This document shows, one piece after another, positions 17,432-26,125 of a stretch of 64,000 bases of DNA. Position 1 is the first letter of the stretch. Each line of letters begins with the position of its first letter. The DNA is from Actinospica sp035493475 (GTDB lineage Bacteria > Actinomycetota > Actinomycetes > Streptomycetales > Catenulisporaceae), in contig DATJIF010000058.1 of assembly GCA_035493475.1 (NCBI GenBank), positions 62,001 to 126,000 of the forward strand, in the 5' to 3' direction. The notes beneath the pieces are model-generated. The model was given only the letters and a program-made list of their open reading frames with translations, did no database searches and was not told where the DNA came from. The translations under genes were made by a program, and so were the position numbers.

Positions 17432-18129
17432 AAGCACTCTGCGTCCTGCACGACGCCTTCTCCAGCACCGGCCTGATCGGCGCCGCGCTCCGAGCGCGCG
17501 GCTGGGAGGTCGACGAGGTGACGATCGTGCCCGCAGAACGGTACGGGACGCCCGACGTCGAATTCGCCTTCCCGGACTACCGGGACTACGACCTCATCGT
17601 TCCGCTGGGCTCGCCGTGGGCGGCGTATGACGACGAGGCGATCGGCAGTTGGCTCAAGCCCGAGCTGGACTGGCTCGCCCGGATCGTCGCGGACGACGGC
17701 GCCGTCTTCGGGATCTGCTTCGGCGCGCAGGCCCTCGCCCGCGCGCTCGGCGGATCGGTGGCGCGCGGCCCACGCCCGGAGATCGGCTGGACGGCGATCG
17801 AACCCGACGATCCGGCCATCGAACCGGGCCCGTGGTTCCAGTGGCACTTCGACGCGTTCACGCCGCCGCCGGGCGCCACCGTGCTCGCGCGCAACGACGC
17901 CGCGATCCAGGCGTACCGGGTCGGGCGCTGCCTCGGCGTGCAGTTCCATCCCGAGGTCACGGCCTTCGACATCACCATGTGGCTGGACAACGGCGGCCGC
18001 GCGGAGGCACGTGCGCAGGGCATCGATCCCGCCGATCTGTTGGCCGAGGCCGAGCGCCGGGCGGACGCCGCGCGCGCCCGTACCGAGGCGTTGACCGACC
18101 ACTACCTGACGGCGATCTTCCCAGCTTAA
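17428..18129 (+). CDS. Class I glutamine amidotransferase-like gamma-glutamyl amidase
   Basis: A 233-residue GATase1 domain with no synthase domain. The nucleophile is Cys97 in FGICFGAQALA; His174 and Glu176 are in VQFHPEV. Family members include the GuaA-like amidases that hydrolyse gamma-glutamylanilide or other gamma-glutamyl amides. The start is TTG 17428, which overlaps the P450 stop as TTGA, showing tight coupling. It is a different subfamily from the C26-type hydrolase at 7489, so the regulon has two potential gamma-glutamyl-releasing enzymes, perhaps for different intermediates. The C-terminal helices after residue 185 are a normal extension for this group. Confidence 0.82.
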   Translation: MKALCVLHDAFSSTGLIGAALRARGWEVDEVTIVPAERYGTPDVEFAFPDYRDYDLIVPLGSPWAAYDDEAIGSWLKPELDWLARIVADDGAVFGICFGAQALARALGGSVARGPRPEIGWTAIEPDDPAIEPGPWFQWHFDAFTPPPGATVLARNDAAIQAYRVGRCLGVQFHPEVTAFDITMWLDNGGRAEARAQGIDPADLLAEAERRADAARARTEALTDHYLTAIFPA

Positions 18130-18147
18130 ATAGCGTCGCGGAAACCA

Positions 18148-18177
18148 TTGCCATCCAAACGTTTGGACCCGTACGAT
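18148..18177 (+). promoter_or_regulatory. Promoter of the APC permease gene
   Basis: TTGCCA (18148-18153), an 18-bp spacer and TACGAT (18172-18177, TAnnnT). The spacer and -10 box are covered by operator copy 4. Confidence 0.55.
18160..18175. promoter_or_regulatory. Operator copy 4 of the shared regulon
   Basis: CGTTTGGACCCGTACG has the same left arm as the other copies and the same degenerate right end as copy 2. It also overlaps a second perfect palindrome, CCAAACGTTTGG (18155-18166). It lies over the -10 box of the permease promoter. Confidence 0.65.
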
Positions 18178-18219
18178 TCACGGCACGACACCGCGAGCAC
18201 GCCGGGCCAAGGAGGCGCC

Positions 18220-19701
18220 ATGGACACGCCGCACACCGAAACCAGCAGTACCAGCCCCAGCAGAGAAGGCCTCGCCGGATCGCTGACCCTCGTCGACGCC
18301 ATCGCGCAGTCGGTCGGCGTCATGGGGCCGGTCTTCTCCATCGCCTTCCTGGTGCCGCTGCTCGTGGGGCTCAACGCCTCCGGCAGCGGCGCCGGGGCGG
18401 CCGCCCCGCTCTCCGTGCTGATCGCCGCGGTCGGCGTGCTCGGCCTCGGCTGGATCGTGGCCCAGTACGCCCGCCGCATCCACGCCGCCGGCTCGCTCTA
18501 CGACTACGTCACCGACGGCCTCGGCAGGCGGGTCGGCGCCGCGGCCGGACTGCTCTACTACGTCGGCATCCTCGCGCTCGGCATGGGCATCCTCGTGATG
18601 ATCGGCGGCACGATCCACGACACCCTGCAGTCCGAGTTCAACGTCACCCCGCTGCCGAGCTTCGTCTGGGACCTGATCCTGCTGGTCGGACTCGCCGCCG
18701 TGCTCTACCTCGGCGTCGCCCTGTCCACGCGGGCCCAGCTCACCCTGGCGCTGATCTCCTTCACCGTCGTGCTGATCTTCAGCCTTTACGTCATCATCAA
18801 GCTCGGCTCGCACAACAGCCTGGCCACCGGCTTCAAGCCGAGCAGCTCACCGGAGGGCTTCCGCGGCGTGCTGTTCGGAGTGCTGTACGGCGTGCTGCTG
18901 TTCACCGGCTTCGAGACGGCGGCGAACCTCGGGGAGGAGACCACGCACCCGAAGCGCGACATTCCGCGTGCGGTGCTGATCTCCGTGCTCGCGGTCGCGG
19001 GCTTCTACATCATCGGCTCGTACGCGCAGGTGGCCGGCTATCACTTCAGCCTCGACGCGCTGGGGAAGAACGCGGGGGCGCCGCTGTTCGGGATCGCCGG
19101 ACCGGTCTCCGACGGTGGGTTCGGTTCGGTGGTCGTGCGGCGGCTGCTGGAACTGGTGGTCGTGTTCGACATGATCGCGGTGATGATCGGCTGTTCGGTC
19201 TCGGCGTCGCGCGGGTTCTTCGCGATGGCCCGCGACGGACGGCTGCCGAAGCCGATGGCCCGCGTTTCGGAGCGCCGTCGTACGCCGCTGATCGCCTCGC
19301 TCGTGGTCGTGGCCGGTCACTTCGTGGTCATCCTGCTGACGCAGCTGTGGAACGGGTTGCTTGCGCAGGCTGGTCTGCCGCACTACGTGGCGATGTTCAG
19401 TTGGGGCTCTACGTTCGGCGGGTTCGCGCTGGCGGTCATCTATCTGCTGATGTCCTTCGGCGCGATCAGGGGCCTGCGCGACCATTCCAAGCTGTGGGCG
19501 GTGTATCTCGCGGCTGTGGTCGGCATCGTGGTCACGGGGGCGGCGATCTTCGGGTCCTTCTACCACGTGACCGCGCCGGTGATCTACGCGCCGTACGCCG
19601 CGCTGGCGCTGCTGGTTCTCGGGCTGGCGCTGGCGTTCGTGCGCGGTAGCGATGCGGACGTCTCGAGTGAGGTCACCCCCGCGATGGAACCGAGCATCTA
19701 A
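18220..19701 (+). CDS. APC-family amino acid/amine permease
   Basis: A 493-residue amino acid-polyamine-organocation transporter with about twelve hydrophobic helices. The first helix region SLTLVDAIAQSVGVMGPVFS, then AGSLYDYVTDGLGRRVG and FTGFETAANLGEET are typical of the ethanolamine/putrescine permease branch. It is the probable uptake system for the amine that the GS-like ligase glutamylates, the role PuuP has in E. coli. AAGGAGG lies six bases before ATG 18220. The promoter carries operator copy 4. The luciferase-like gene follows after 10 bp and shares the transcript. Confidence 0.85.
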   Translation: MDTPHTETSSTSPSREGLAGSLTLVDAIAQSVGVMGPVFSIAFLVPLLVGLNASGSGAGAAAPLSVLIAAVGVLGLGWIVAQYARRIHAAGSLYDYVTDGLGRRVGAAAGLLYYVGILALGMGILVMIGGTIHDTLQSEFNVTPLPSFVWDLILLVGLAAVLYLGVALSTRAQLTLALISFTVVLIFSLYVIIKLGSHNSLATGFKPSSSPEGFRGVLFGVLYGVLLFTGFETAANLGEETTHPKRDIPRAVLISVLAVAGFYIIGSYAQVAGYHFSLDALGKNAGAPLFGIAGPVSDGGFGSVVVRRLLELVVVFDMIAVMIGCSVSASRGFFAMARDGRLPKPMARVSERRRTPLIASLVVVAGHFVVILLTQLWNGLLAQAGLPHYVAMFSWGSTFGGFALAVIYLLMSFGAIRGLRDHSKLWAVYLAAVVGIVVTGAAIFGSFYHVTAPVIYAPYAALALLVLGLALAFVRGSDADVSSEVTPAMEPSI

Positions 19702-19711
19702 GGAGCCTGTC

Positions 19712-20638
19712 GTGCCGACGCCGCGGATGCTGCTGATCCTGAGCGAGAACTGGACGATGACCGGCGGCCGTGACCTGCCCACGCTGGTGCGCTGGGCGCG
19801 CGAGGCCGAGGATGCCGGGTTCGACGCGGTGATGATCAGTGAGCACGTGGTGCTCGGCCCGGACGCGGGCGCGGACGGGATCATGGGCAACCCGCGCTCG
19901 TACGCGCTGCCGGGGAACCAGGACCCGTTCACGCCGTGGCCCAACTCGCTGATGCTGCTCGCGGCGATCGCTTCGGCGACCAGTCGGATCAGGCTGGTCG
20001 CCGGGGCGATCCTGGCGCCGCTGCGGCATCCGCTGCTGCTGGCCCGGGAGCTCGGCACGCTCGACCTGCTCAGCGAGGGACGGCTCGTCGTCCAGCCGAC
20101 CGTGAGCTGGAGTCGGGATGAGTATCGCGCGCTCGGTGTTCCGTTCGAGCAGCGTGGCCGGATCCTCGACGAGCAGTTGGAGATCATGGAGCTGCTCTGG
20201 AAGCAGTCCCCGGTCAGCTATCAGGGTAAGTATTTTCAGTTCGAGGACGTGTTCTTCGAGCCGAAGGCGTATCGACCCGAGGGGCCGCGGCTGTGGTTCG
20301 GTGGGCAGCGGATGCATGACGGCCTCCTCGACCGCCTCGTGCGCTATGGCCACGGATTTCACCCGCTTGGCGAGCCGACGAAAGCAGACATGGAGAAGCT
20401 GCGCGAGGGGCTCGTTGCTGCGGGCCGCGGGGACGAGCAGTTGGAACTGATCGGTGGCACCCGCGCCACGTTCCCCGACGACTACTCGTGCGCCGACCTC
20501 GGGCAGGCGATGGCCGACTTCCCCGAGCAGGTCGAGCGGGGCTTCACCACGTTCTGCGTCAAGCCGTCGCAGTTCACCGACGACCCGCACGGCGTCGCGG
20601 CACTGTGCCGGGACGTGATGCGGCGCGTCGCGTCATAG
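19712..20638 (+). CDS. LLM-class (luciferase-like) flavin-dependent oxidoreductase
   Basis: A 308-residue TIM-barrel protein of the F420/FMN luciferase-like group. MISEHVVLG, ATSRIRLVAGAILAPLRHP, LLARELGTLDLLSEGRLVV and GVPFEQRGRILDEQLEIM are the family core. GTG 19712 follows AAGGAGCC. Members perform F420-dependent reductions or FMNH2-dependent monooxygenations, and the sequence alone does not decide which. As the last gene behind the permease in the amine regulon, it may oxidise or reduce a pathway intermediate. Its last six bases overlap the convergent ABC ATPase gene. Confidence 0.85.
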   Translation: MPTPRMLLILSENWTMTGGRDLPTLVRWAREAEDAGFDAVMISEHVVLGPDAGADGIMGNPRSYALPGNQDPFTPWPNSLMLLAAIASATSRIRLVAGAILAPLRHPLLLARELGTLDLLSEGRLVVQPTVSWSRDEYRALGVPFEQRGRILDEQLEIMELLWKQSPVSYQGKYFQFEDVFFEPKAYRPEGPRLWFGGQRMHDGLLDRLVRYGHGFHPLGEPTKADMEKLREGLVAAGRGDEQLELIGGTRATFPDDYSCADLGQAMADFPEQVERGFTTFCVKPSQFTDDPHGVAALCRDVMRRVAS

Positions 20639-22285
20639 GCTGCGGCGGGCTCGCTGGGCTACGGGGTCGGGGATGGGGGCGGCGGCGATGAGGCGGCGGG
20701 TGTAGTCGGTGGTCGGGTGGAGTAGGGCGGCGGCGGTCGGGCCCTGCTCCTCGATGCGGCCGTCGTGCAGGACGACGACCTGGTGCGAGACGTCTTGGAC
20801 CACGGCTAGGTCGTGCGAGACGAACAGGCAGCCGAAGCCGAGGTCCTGCTGGAGTTCGGCGATCACCTCCAGCACGCTGCGTTGCACGCTCACGTCGAGG
20901 GCGCTGGTCGGTTCGTCGGCGACGAGGAGCCTGGGGCCGAGGACGAGGGCACGGGCGAGGCTGACGCGTTGCCGCTGGCCGCCGGAGAGTTCGCGCGGCG
21001 TGCGGGAGGCCAGTGCGCGAGGCAGCCGTACGCGTTCCAAATACTCCACGACGCGCTCGCCGCGCTCCTTGGCGGACATGCGGGGGCGGTGCACGCGCAG
21101 CGGTTCGGCGATGCACTGGGCGACGGACATGCGTGCGTCGAGGGAGGCCACGGGATCCTGGAGGACGACGCCGACATCGGCTCTCAGCGTTCGCAGGGCC
21201 CGGCCGCGCAGCTTGGCGGGGTCGGCGCCGAACAGGGTGATGCGGCCCTGGGTCGGCCGGACCAGTCCGAGGGCGACGCGGGCGGCGGTCGACTTGCCGG
21301 AGCCGGATTCGCCGATCAGCCCGAGGGTTTCGCCGGGGGCGACGGACAGGGAGACGCCGTCGAGGGCGTGGACGGCGCGCGTGCCGCGGCCGAAGGTGAC
21401 GGAGACGTCGTGCAGGGACACGACGGGGGAGGGGGACTCGTCAGTCGGCTCGTCCGGTTCCGCCGGCTCGGGCTCGGGCGCGGTGGTGGTGAGTCGGGGG
21501 ACGGCGGCGAGCAGGCGCTTGGTGTAGTCGTGCTCGGGGTGGAGCAGGACCTGCTCGACGGTGCCGGTCTCGACGACGGCGCCTTGCAGCATCACGGCGA
21601 CGCGGTCGGCGATGTCGGCGACGACGCCCATATTGTGCGTGACCAGCAGCAGGGCGGTGCCGGACTCGGCCACGAGGTCCCGCAGCAGGTCGAGGATCTC
21701 GGCCTGGACGGTGATGTCGAGGGCCGTCGTCGGTTCGTCGGCGACCAGGAGGGCGGGGCGGTTCGCGATGGCCATGGCGATCACGACGCGCTGACGCTGC
21801 CCGCCGGAGAGCTGGAACGGGTAGGCGCGTGCGCGCAGTTCCGGATCCGGGATGCCGACGCGTCGCAGCAGGCTGACGGCCTCCTGATCCGCCTCCGCCG
21901 CGCTCACGTCGCGGTGGTTACGGATGACCTCGGCGATCTGCGCTCCGACGCGCATCAGCGGGTCGAGGGCGGTCGCTGGCTCCTGGAAGACCATGGACAC
22001 GGTGCGGCCGCGCAGGCCGCGCAATTCCCGTTCCCCGGCCGCCGAGACGTCCGTCTCCGCGACCGAGATCCGGCCGGTGACGTGCGCGTTCTCGGGGAGC
22101 AGGGCCATCGCGGCCAGGGCGACGGTGGACTTGCCCGAGCCGGATTCGCCGACCAGCGCCAGGGTCTCCCCGGGGGCGACGCGGAGCGAGACGGAGCGGA
22201 CGGCCGGGACGTCGCCCGACTCCGTGCCGAAGGTGACGCAGAGGTCTTCGACGACGAGCGAGGAGGTGGCGGTATCGGCGGTCAT
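20633..22285 (-). CDS. Fused double ATPase of a dipeptide/oligopeptide ABC importer (DppD-DppF type)
   Basis: A 550-residue protein with two complete ABC ATPase domains in tandem. Each has a Walker A (GESGSGKST), a signature (LSGGQRQRV) and a Walker B (LLVADEPTTALD and LLVADEPTSALD). The halves are joined by an acidic Pro/Glu/Asp linker near residue 270. In most Dpp/Opp systems these are two subunits; the fusion is common in actinobacteria. It powers uptake through the two permeases encoded upstream. ATG 22285 overlaps the DppC-like stop as ATGA. The open frame upstream to 23194 is a shadow of the permease gene. Confidence 0.93.
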   Translation of the reverse strand: MTADTATSSLVVEDLCVTFGTESGDVPAVRSVSLRVAPGETLALVGESGSGKSTVALAAMALLPENAHVTGRISVAETDVSAAGERELRGLRGRTVSMVFQEPATALDPLMRVGAQIAEVIRNHRDVSAAEADQEAVSLLRRVGIPDPELRARAYPFQLSGGQRQRVVIAMAIANRPALLVADEPTTALDITVQAEILDLLRDLVAESGTALLLVTHNMGVVADIADRVAVMLQGAVVETGTVEQVLLHPEHDYTKRLLAAVPRLTTTAPEPEPAEPDEPTDESPSPVVSLHDVSVTFGRGTRAVHALDGVSLSVAPGETLGLIGESGSGKSTAARVALGLVRPTQGRITLFGADPAKLRGRALRTLRADVGVVLQDPVASLDARMSVAQCIAEPLRVHRPRMSAKERGERVVEYLERVRLPRALASRTPRELSGGQRQRVSLARALVLGPRLLVADEPTSALDVSVQRSVLEVIAELQQDLGFGCLFVSHDLAVVQDVSHQVVVLHDGRIEEQGPTAAALLHPTTDYTRRLIAAAPIPDPVAQRARRSL

Positions 22286-23184
22286 GCGCGCCCCCTGACC
22301 GAGAAGGCGTCGCGCAGGCCGTCGCCGACGGCGTTGAAGGCGCAGACCACGAGGATCACGGCGAGGCCGGGCGGCAGGATCAGCCACCAGTACCCGGAGT
22401 AGGCCGCGGTGAGACCGGCGGAGAGCATGCCGCCCCAATCGGTTTGCGGGGACTGGACACCGAGGCCCAGGTAGGACACGTAGGCGACCAGCAGGATGGC
22501 GTCGGCCACCTGGAAGGTCGCGGCGACCACGATCGTGGAGACGGCGTTCGGCAGGATGTGCCGGAAGATCGCCCGGCGGTGCGTGCCGCCGATCGCGCGC
22601 AGCGTCAGCACGTAGTCGCGGTTCTTCAGGGTCAGCGTCTCGGCGCGGACCAGGCGCGAGGGCACCAGCCAGGACACCAGGCCCAGGATGACGACGAGCC
22701 CCGGCACGCTCGGAGTGGTGATCGCCGAGATGACCAGCAGGATGAACAGGGCCGGGATCGCGATGCCCGCGTCCACGACACGCATCATCACGGCGTCGAC
22801 CCAGCCGCCCGCGTAGCCCGCGACCGAGCCCCACAGCGTGCCGATGACCGTGGCCAGCAGCCCCGCGGACAGTCCGACCGTGAGCGAGACCTTGCCGCCG
22901 TACATCAGCCTGCCGAGTTCGTCGTGGCCGACGGCGTCGGTGCCGAGCCAGTGCGCGCCGCTCGGTGCGAGATTGATCTGCGCGAGGTTCGTGTGGATCT
23001 GGTCGGTCGAGTAGAACACCGGGCCGAGGAAGCAGAACAGCACCAGCAGCACGATCACGGCGAGCCCGGCGACCGCGAACCGGTTGCGGGCGAACCGGCG
23101 CAGGCCGACGCGTGTCCCGGAGGCGGACGCGGCGAGGCCGCCGGGCCCGTCCTCGGCGAGTTCCGTTTGAATCAGCACACTCAT
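22282..23184 (-). CDS. DppC-like peptide ABC transporter permease
   Basis: A 300-residue membrane protein with a cytoplasmic N-terminus (RFARNRFAVAGLAVIVLLVL starts the first helix) and five further helices. The EAA-type coupling loop is TLRAIGGTHRRAIFRHILPNA. LGTDAVGHDELGRLMYGG is the usual DppC/OppC periplasmic motif. It pairs with the DppB-like protein encoded upstream (ATGA overlap) and is followed by the ATPase (ATGA overlap). Confidence 0.93.
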   Translation of the reverse strand: MSVLIQTELAEDGPGGLAASASGTRVGLRRFARNRFAVAGLAVIVLLVLFCFLGPVFYSTDQIHTNLAQINLAPSGAHWLGTDAVGHDELGRLMYGGKVSLTVGLSAGLLATVIGTLWGSVAGYAGGWVDAVMMRVVDAGIAIPALFILLVISAITTPSVPGLVVILGLVSWLVPSRLVRAETLTLKNRDYVLTLRAIGGTHRRAIFRHILPNAVSTIVVAATFQVADAILLVAYVSYLGLGVQSPQTDWGGMLSAGLTAAYSGYWWLILPPGLAVILVVCAFNAVGDGLRDAFSVRGRA

Positions 23185-24140
23185 GCCTCGTCACCTGCCT
23201 GCACGCGCGGGTCGATGAGCCGTTGGACGACGTCGGCGAGCAGCGTGCCGATCACCGTGGCGACCGAGATCACCAGCACGCAGCCGAGCAGGACCGGGTA
23301 GTCGGAGGACTGCGCGGCGCTCCAGAACAGCAGGCCCATGCCGGGGTAGTTGAACAGCTGCTCGACCACGAGCGCGCCGCCGAACAGGACCGGGACGTAG
23401 TAGCCGAGCATCGCCACGACCGGTGTCAGGGAATTGCGGAACACGTGGCGCCACAGGATCGCGCGCGGCCGGTCGCCGCCCGCGCGGGCTGTGCGCACGT
23501 AGTCCTCGCCCAGGTTCTCCAGCACGGCGCCGCGCATGTAGCGGCTGAAGACGGCGACCATGGACGCGGCGCCGGCGACGACCGGGAGCACCAGGCCGGC
23601 CGGATCGGACAGCACCTGCAGCACGGTGTCGCCCTGCGGCGCCTCGGACGGGAACCAGGGCAGGATCTGGCTGAAGACCAGGACCAGCACGATGCCGAGG
23701 AAGTACACCGGCGTCGCGTAGGCGATGAAGGACAGGGCCGTGATCAGGTAGTCCGTGGGCTTGTTGCGGCGCACGGCCTGCCACATGCCGAGCGGCAGCG
23801 CGACGGCGAGCCCGATGATCGCGGAGAGCACCGTGAGCACGAGCGTCTTCGGCAGCCGCTGCGCGATCAGCTGGGAGACGGGTTCGTTCAGCGTGTACGA
23901 CGTACCGAGGTCCCCGTGCAGCAGGGTATTGAGGTAGTAGGCGTACTGCACGGGGAGCGGCTTGGTCAGGCCCTGCGCCTGGTTGAACGCGGCGATCTGC
24001 GCGGCGCTCGCGTGCGGCCCGAGGATCCCGCGGGCGGGACCCCCGGGCAGCGCGTGCAGCAGGCCGAAGACGATCACCGTGACCACGAGGATCACGGCCG
24101 CGGCCTGCAACAGGCGCCCGATGAGGTAACGCGCGGTCAC
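23181..24140 (-). CDS. DppB-like peptide ABC transporter permease
   Basis: A 319-residue permease. YLIGRLLQAAAVILVVTVIV is the first helix; LNEPVSQLIAQRLPKTL and the coupling loop ARAGGDRPRAILWRHVFRNSL are typical of DppB. GTG 24140 directly abuts the stop of the binding-protein gene (TAAGTG), so translation is probably coupled. It forms the pore with the DppC-like protein. Confidence 0.93.
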   Translation of the reverse strand: MTARYLIGRLLQAAAVILVVTVIVFGLLHALPGGPARGILGPHASAAQIAAFNQAQGLTKPLPVQYAYYLNTLLHGDLGTSYTLNEPVSQLIAQRLPKTLVLTVLSAIIGLAVALPLGMWQAVRRNKPTDYLITALSFIAYATPVYFLGIVLVLVFSQILPWFPSEAPQGDTVLQVLSDPAGLVLPVVAGAASMVAVFSRYMRGAVLENLGEDYVRTARAGGDRPRAILWRHVFRNSLTPVVAMLGYYVPVLFGGALVVEQLFNYPGMGLLFWSAAQSSDYPVLLGCVLVISVATVIGTLLADVVQRLIDPRVQAGDEA

Positions 24141-25943
24141 TTAGTTCGTCCACTTCCACTGGGCCGGGTGGAAGTTCGCGAGGGAGTCCTGGGCGACGAG
24201 ACTCAGGCCGTTCTTGACGACCGAGATCTGGTAGTCCGGCTCGGGTAGCCAGATCACCGGCAGCGCCTTGGCCAGCGCGGCGCTGTAGGCCTGCATCGCC
24301 TCGGTGGAGCTCGATGTGGTCGTGGCCTTGATCAGCGCGTCCACGGCCGGGTCGGAGTAGTTGCCGAAGTTGGCGCCGCCGCCGGTCTCGAACAGCGAGT
24401 CGCCGGACGGGTAGGCGGAGAAGTACCAGCTGCCCGCGGTGCCGAAGTAAGAGAGCTGCCAGCCGCAGATCGATTGCGTCGCAGTGCACTGCGGAGTCTC
24501 GGAGAGCACCGTGTTGACCGGCGCGGTCTTGATAGTGAAGCCGATGCCGGTCTCGGCGAGCGAGGACTGGACGGCGCTCATCAGGTTGTCGGTCACGCTG
24601 GATCCGGACTGGGAGAGCACCTGCATCTGGAACTTCGTCCCGGCCGCCACGCCCGCGCCGCACTGGTTTGCGCCGCTGCCGACGTTCGTGCAGACCATGA
24701 CGCTGCCCTGCTCGGTCCAGCCGTGGCCGGTCAGCAGTGCCTTGGCGTTCGCGGTCGAGAAGGGGTACGGGTTGCTCTTCTGCACGGCGGACAGGAAGTC
24801 GGACTCCTCGGACTGCGGCACCGGCCCGTACCCGGCGGTCGCGGTGCCGTTGAACACGGCCTTCGCCAGCGTGGTCTGGTCGATCGACTCCTGGACGGCC
24901 TGGCGGGCGTAGAGCTGCTTGAAGACGGCGCCCATCGTCGGGTTGTCGAAGTTGTACGGCATGTACGTGATCGCCCAGCCGGTCCACGGCTTGACGCTGT
25001 AGCCGTGGTTGGTGAACGAGGAGGACTGGCCCATGTCGGTCGGGTCGATGTACCCGTAGTCGACCGAGCCCGCCCGCAGCGCGTTCTCCTCGGCGGTCGT
25101 CGTCGTGAACGGCAGCAGGTTGACGGTCTTGATGTTCGCCTTCTCGCCGCCGTCGTACTTCGCGTTGGCGCTGAGCACGACCTTGCCCGCGCTGGACCAG
25201 GAGGCGACCGAGTAGGGGCCGTCGATGGTCTTCCACAGCGCGTTCGTCGCATAGCCGGAGATGCTGGTGGCGGCGCTGTTGAGGTAGTTCCACACCTGCA
25301 CGGCGCCCGCGGCGGTCTCGTCGGCGTTCGAGACGGCGGCGGAGGCGCCGGTCTTGTCCCAGGCGTGCTGCGGGAGCGGCGTGATGGAGCTGAGCTCGTT
25401 CGCCAGCATCCACTGGTCGTTGTAGGACTTGTCGAAGGTGATGGTGAACTTCGTGCTGCTGAGGACCTTGAACGAGGTCCAGTTGTCCGGGGCCTGGCCG
25501 GGGTTGTAGCCGGCCCAGTTCGCCTTGTCGGCCTTGATCAGGTTGAACCAGAACTCGACGTCGCGCGAGGTCACCGGCTGGCCGTCGCTCCAGTGCCGGT
25601 CGCCGAGGGTGATGGTCACGCTGCGCCCGTCGGCGGCGAAGTCGGCGGCGGTGGCCACGGAGTCGGCCTTGTTCCAGGCGATCGTGCCGGTCGAGCCGTC
25701 GTAGGCGATCAGCGGCTCCCACAGTGCGGCGGCGATGGAGATGTTGTTGGTGTTCAGGTGGGCCGCGGTGCCGATCGGCAGGATCCAGTTGGGCGTGAAG
25801 TCGGCGGGCAGCGCGTAGTTCACCGAATCGGACGTGGCCGACGCCGAGGTGCCTGAACCCTGGCAGGCGGCGAGGAGCAGGCCGGCGCCGGCCGCGAGCG
25901 CGGCGAGCTTCCGGCGACGGCGCGGGGTGCGGGCGGGGGACAT
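24141..25943 (-). CDS. Peptide-binding lipoprotein of the ABC importer (SBP family 5)
   Basis: A 600-residue extracellular solute-binding protein. The N-terminus has an Arg/Lys-rich start, a hydrophobic stretch and the lipobox LLLAACQG, so it should be lipid-anchored outside the membrane. The mature part shows RDVEFWFNLIKADK, ITFDKSYNDQW and YGPVPQSE, typical of the DppA/OppA fold. AGGAGC precedes ATG 25943. It is the first gene of the importer operon and is divergent from a ROK regulator. The substrate may be a peptide or an oligosaccharide-like compound; the nearby M81 peptidase favours a peptide. Confidence 0.92.
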   Translation of the reverse strand: MSPARTPRRRRKLAALAAGAGLLLAACQGSGTSASATSDSVNYALPADFTPNWILPIGTAAHLNTNNISIAAALWEPLIAYDGSTGTIAWNKADSVATAADFAADGRSVTITLGDRHWSDGQPVTSRDVEFWFNLIKADKANWAGYNPGQAPDNWTSFKVLSSTKFTITFDKSYNDQWMLANELSSITPLPQHAWDKTGASAAVSNADETAAGAVQVWNYLNSAATSISGYATNALWKTIDGPYSVASWSSAGKVVLSANAKYDGGEKANIKTVNLLPFTTTTAEENALRAGSVDYGYIDPTDMGQSSSFTNHGYSVKPWTGWAITYMPYNFDNPTMGAVFKQLYARQAVQESIDQTTLAKAVFNGTATAGYGPVPQSEESDFLSAVQKSNPYPFSTANAKALLTGHGWTEQGSVMVCTNVGSGANQCGAGVAAGTKFQMQVLSQSGSSVTDNLMSAVQSSLAETGIGFTIKTAPVNTVLSETPQCTATQSICGWQLSYFGTAGSWYFSAYPSGDSLFETGGGANFGNYSDPAVDALIKATTTSSSTEAMQAYSAALAKALPVIWLPEPDYQISVVKNGLSLVAQDSLANFHPAQWKWTN

Positions 25944-26125
25944 GTGCGGCTCCTGGTGGGACGGGGGAGGGTGGCAGTCAGTCAAAACCCGTGCGGCGAG
26001 AAAAGAAATAACCATTTGTAAAAAGTCTGTTTCTGCCGGAATGGAATAAGTGCCGGGGTCTTTCACCTGCTGCGCGGCGGGCCTTACGCTCGGAGCCGGT
26101 CCCCGAGTTGGAAATAACCGCCACC
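25944..26125. promoter_or_regulatory. Divergent intergenic region between the ABC operon and ROK regulator
   Basis: A 182-bp stretch clearly richer in A/T than its surroundings. It contains a run around AAGAAATAACCATTTGTAAA, and GAAATAACC occurs again near 26112. It must contain both promoters and probably the ROK operator, but I could not assign -35/-10 pairs with confidence. Confidence 0.5.

Noticed and set aside
18155..18166. CCAAACGTTTGG as a PurR-type box
   Set aside because: The arrangement is LacI/PurR-like, but the same bases are part of the shared operator and no purine gene is nearby; kept only as an overlapping palindrome.
17649..19649. 666-codon plus-strand frame through the amidotransferase and permease genes
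   Set aside because: Out of frame with both proteins that carry family motifs; typical GC-frame shadow.
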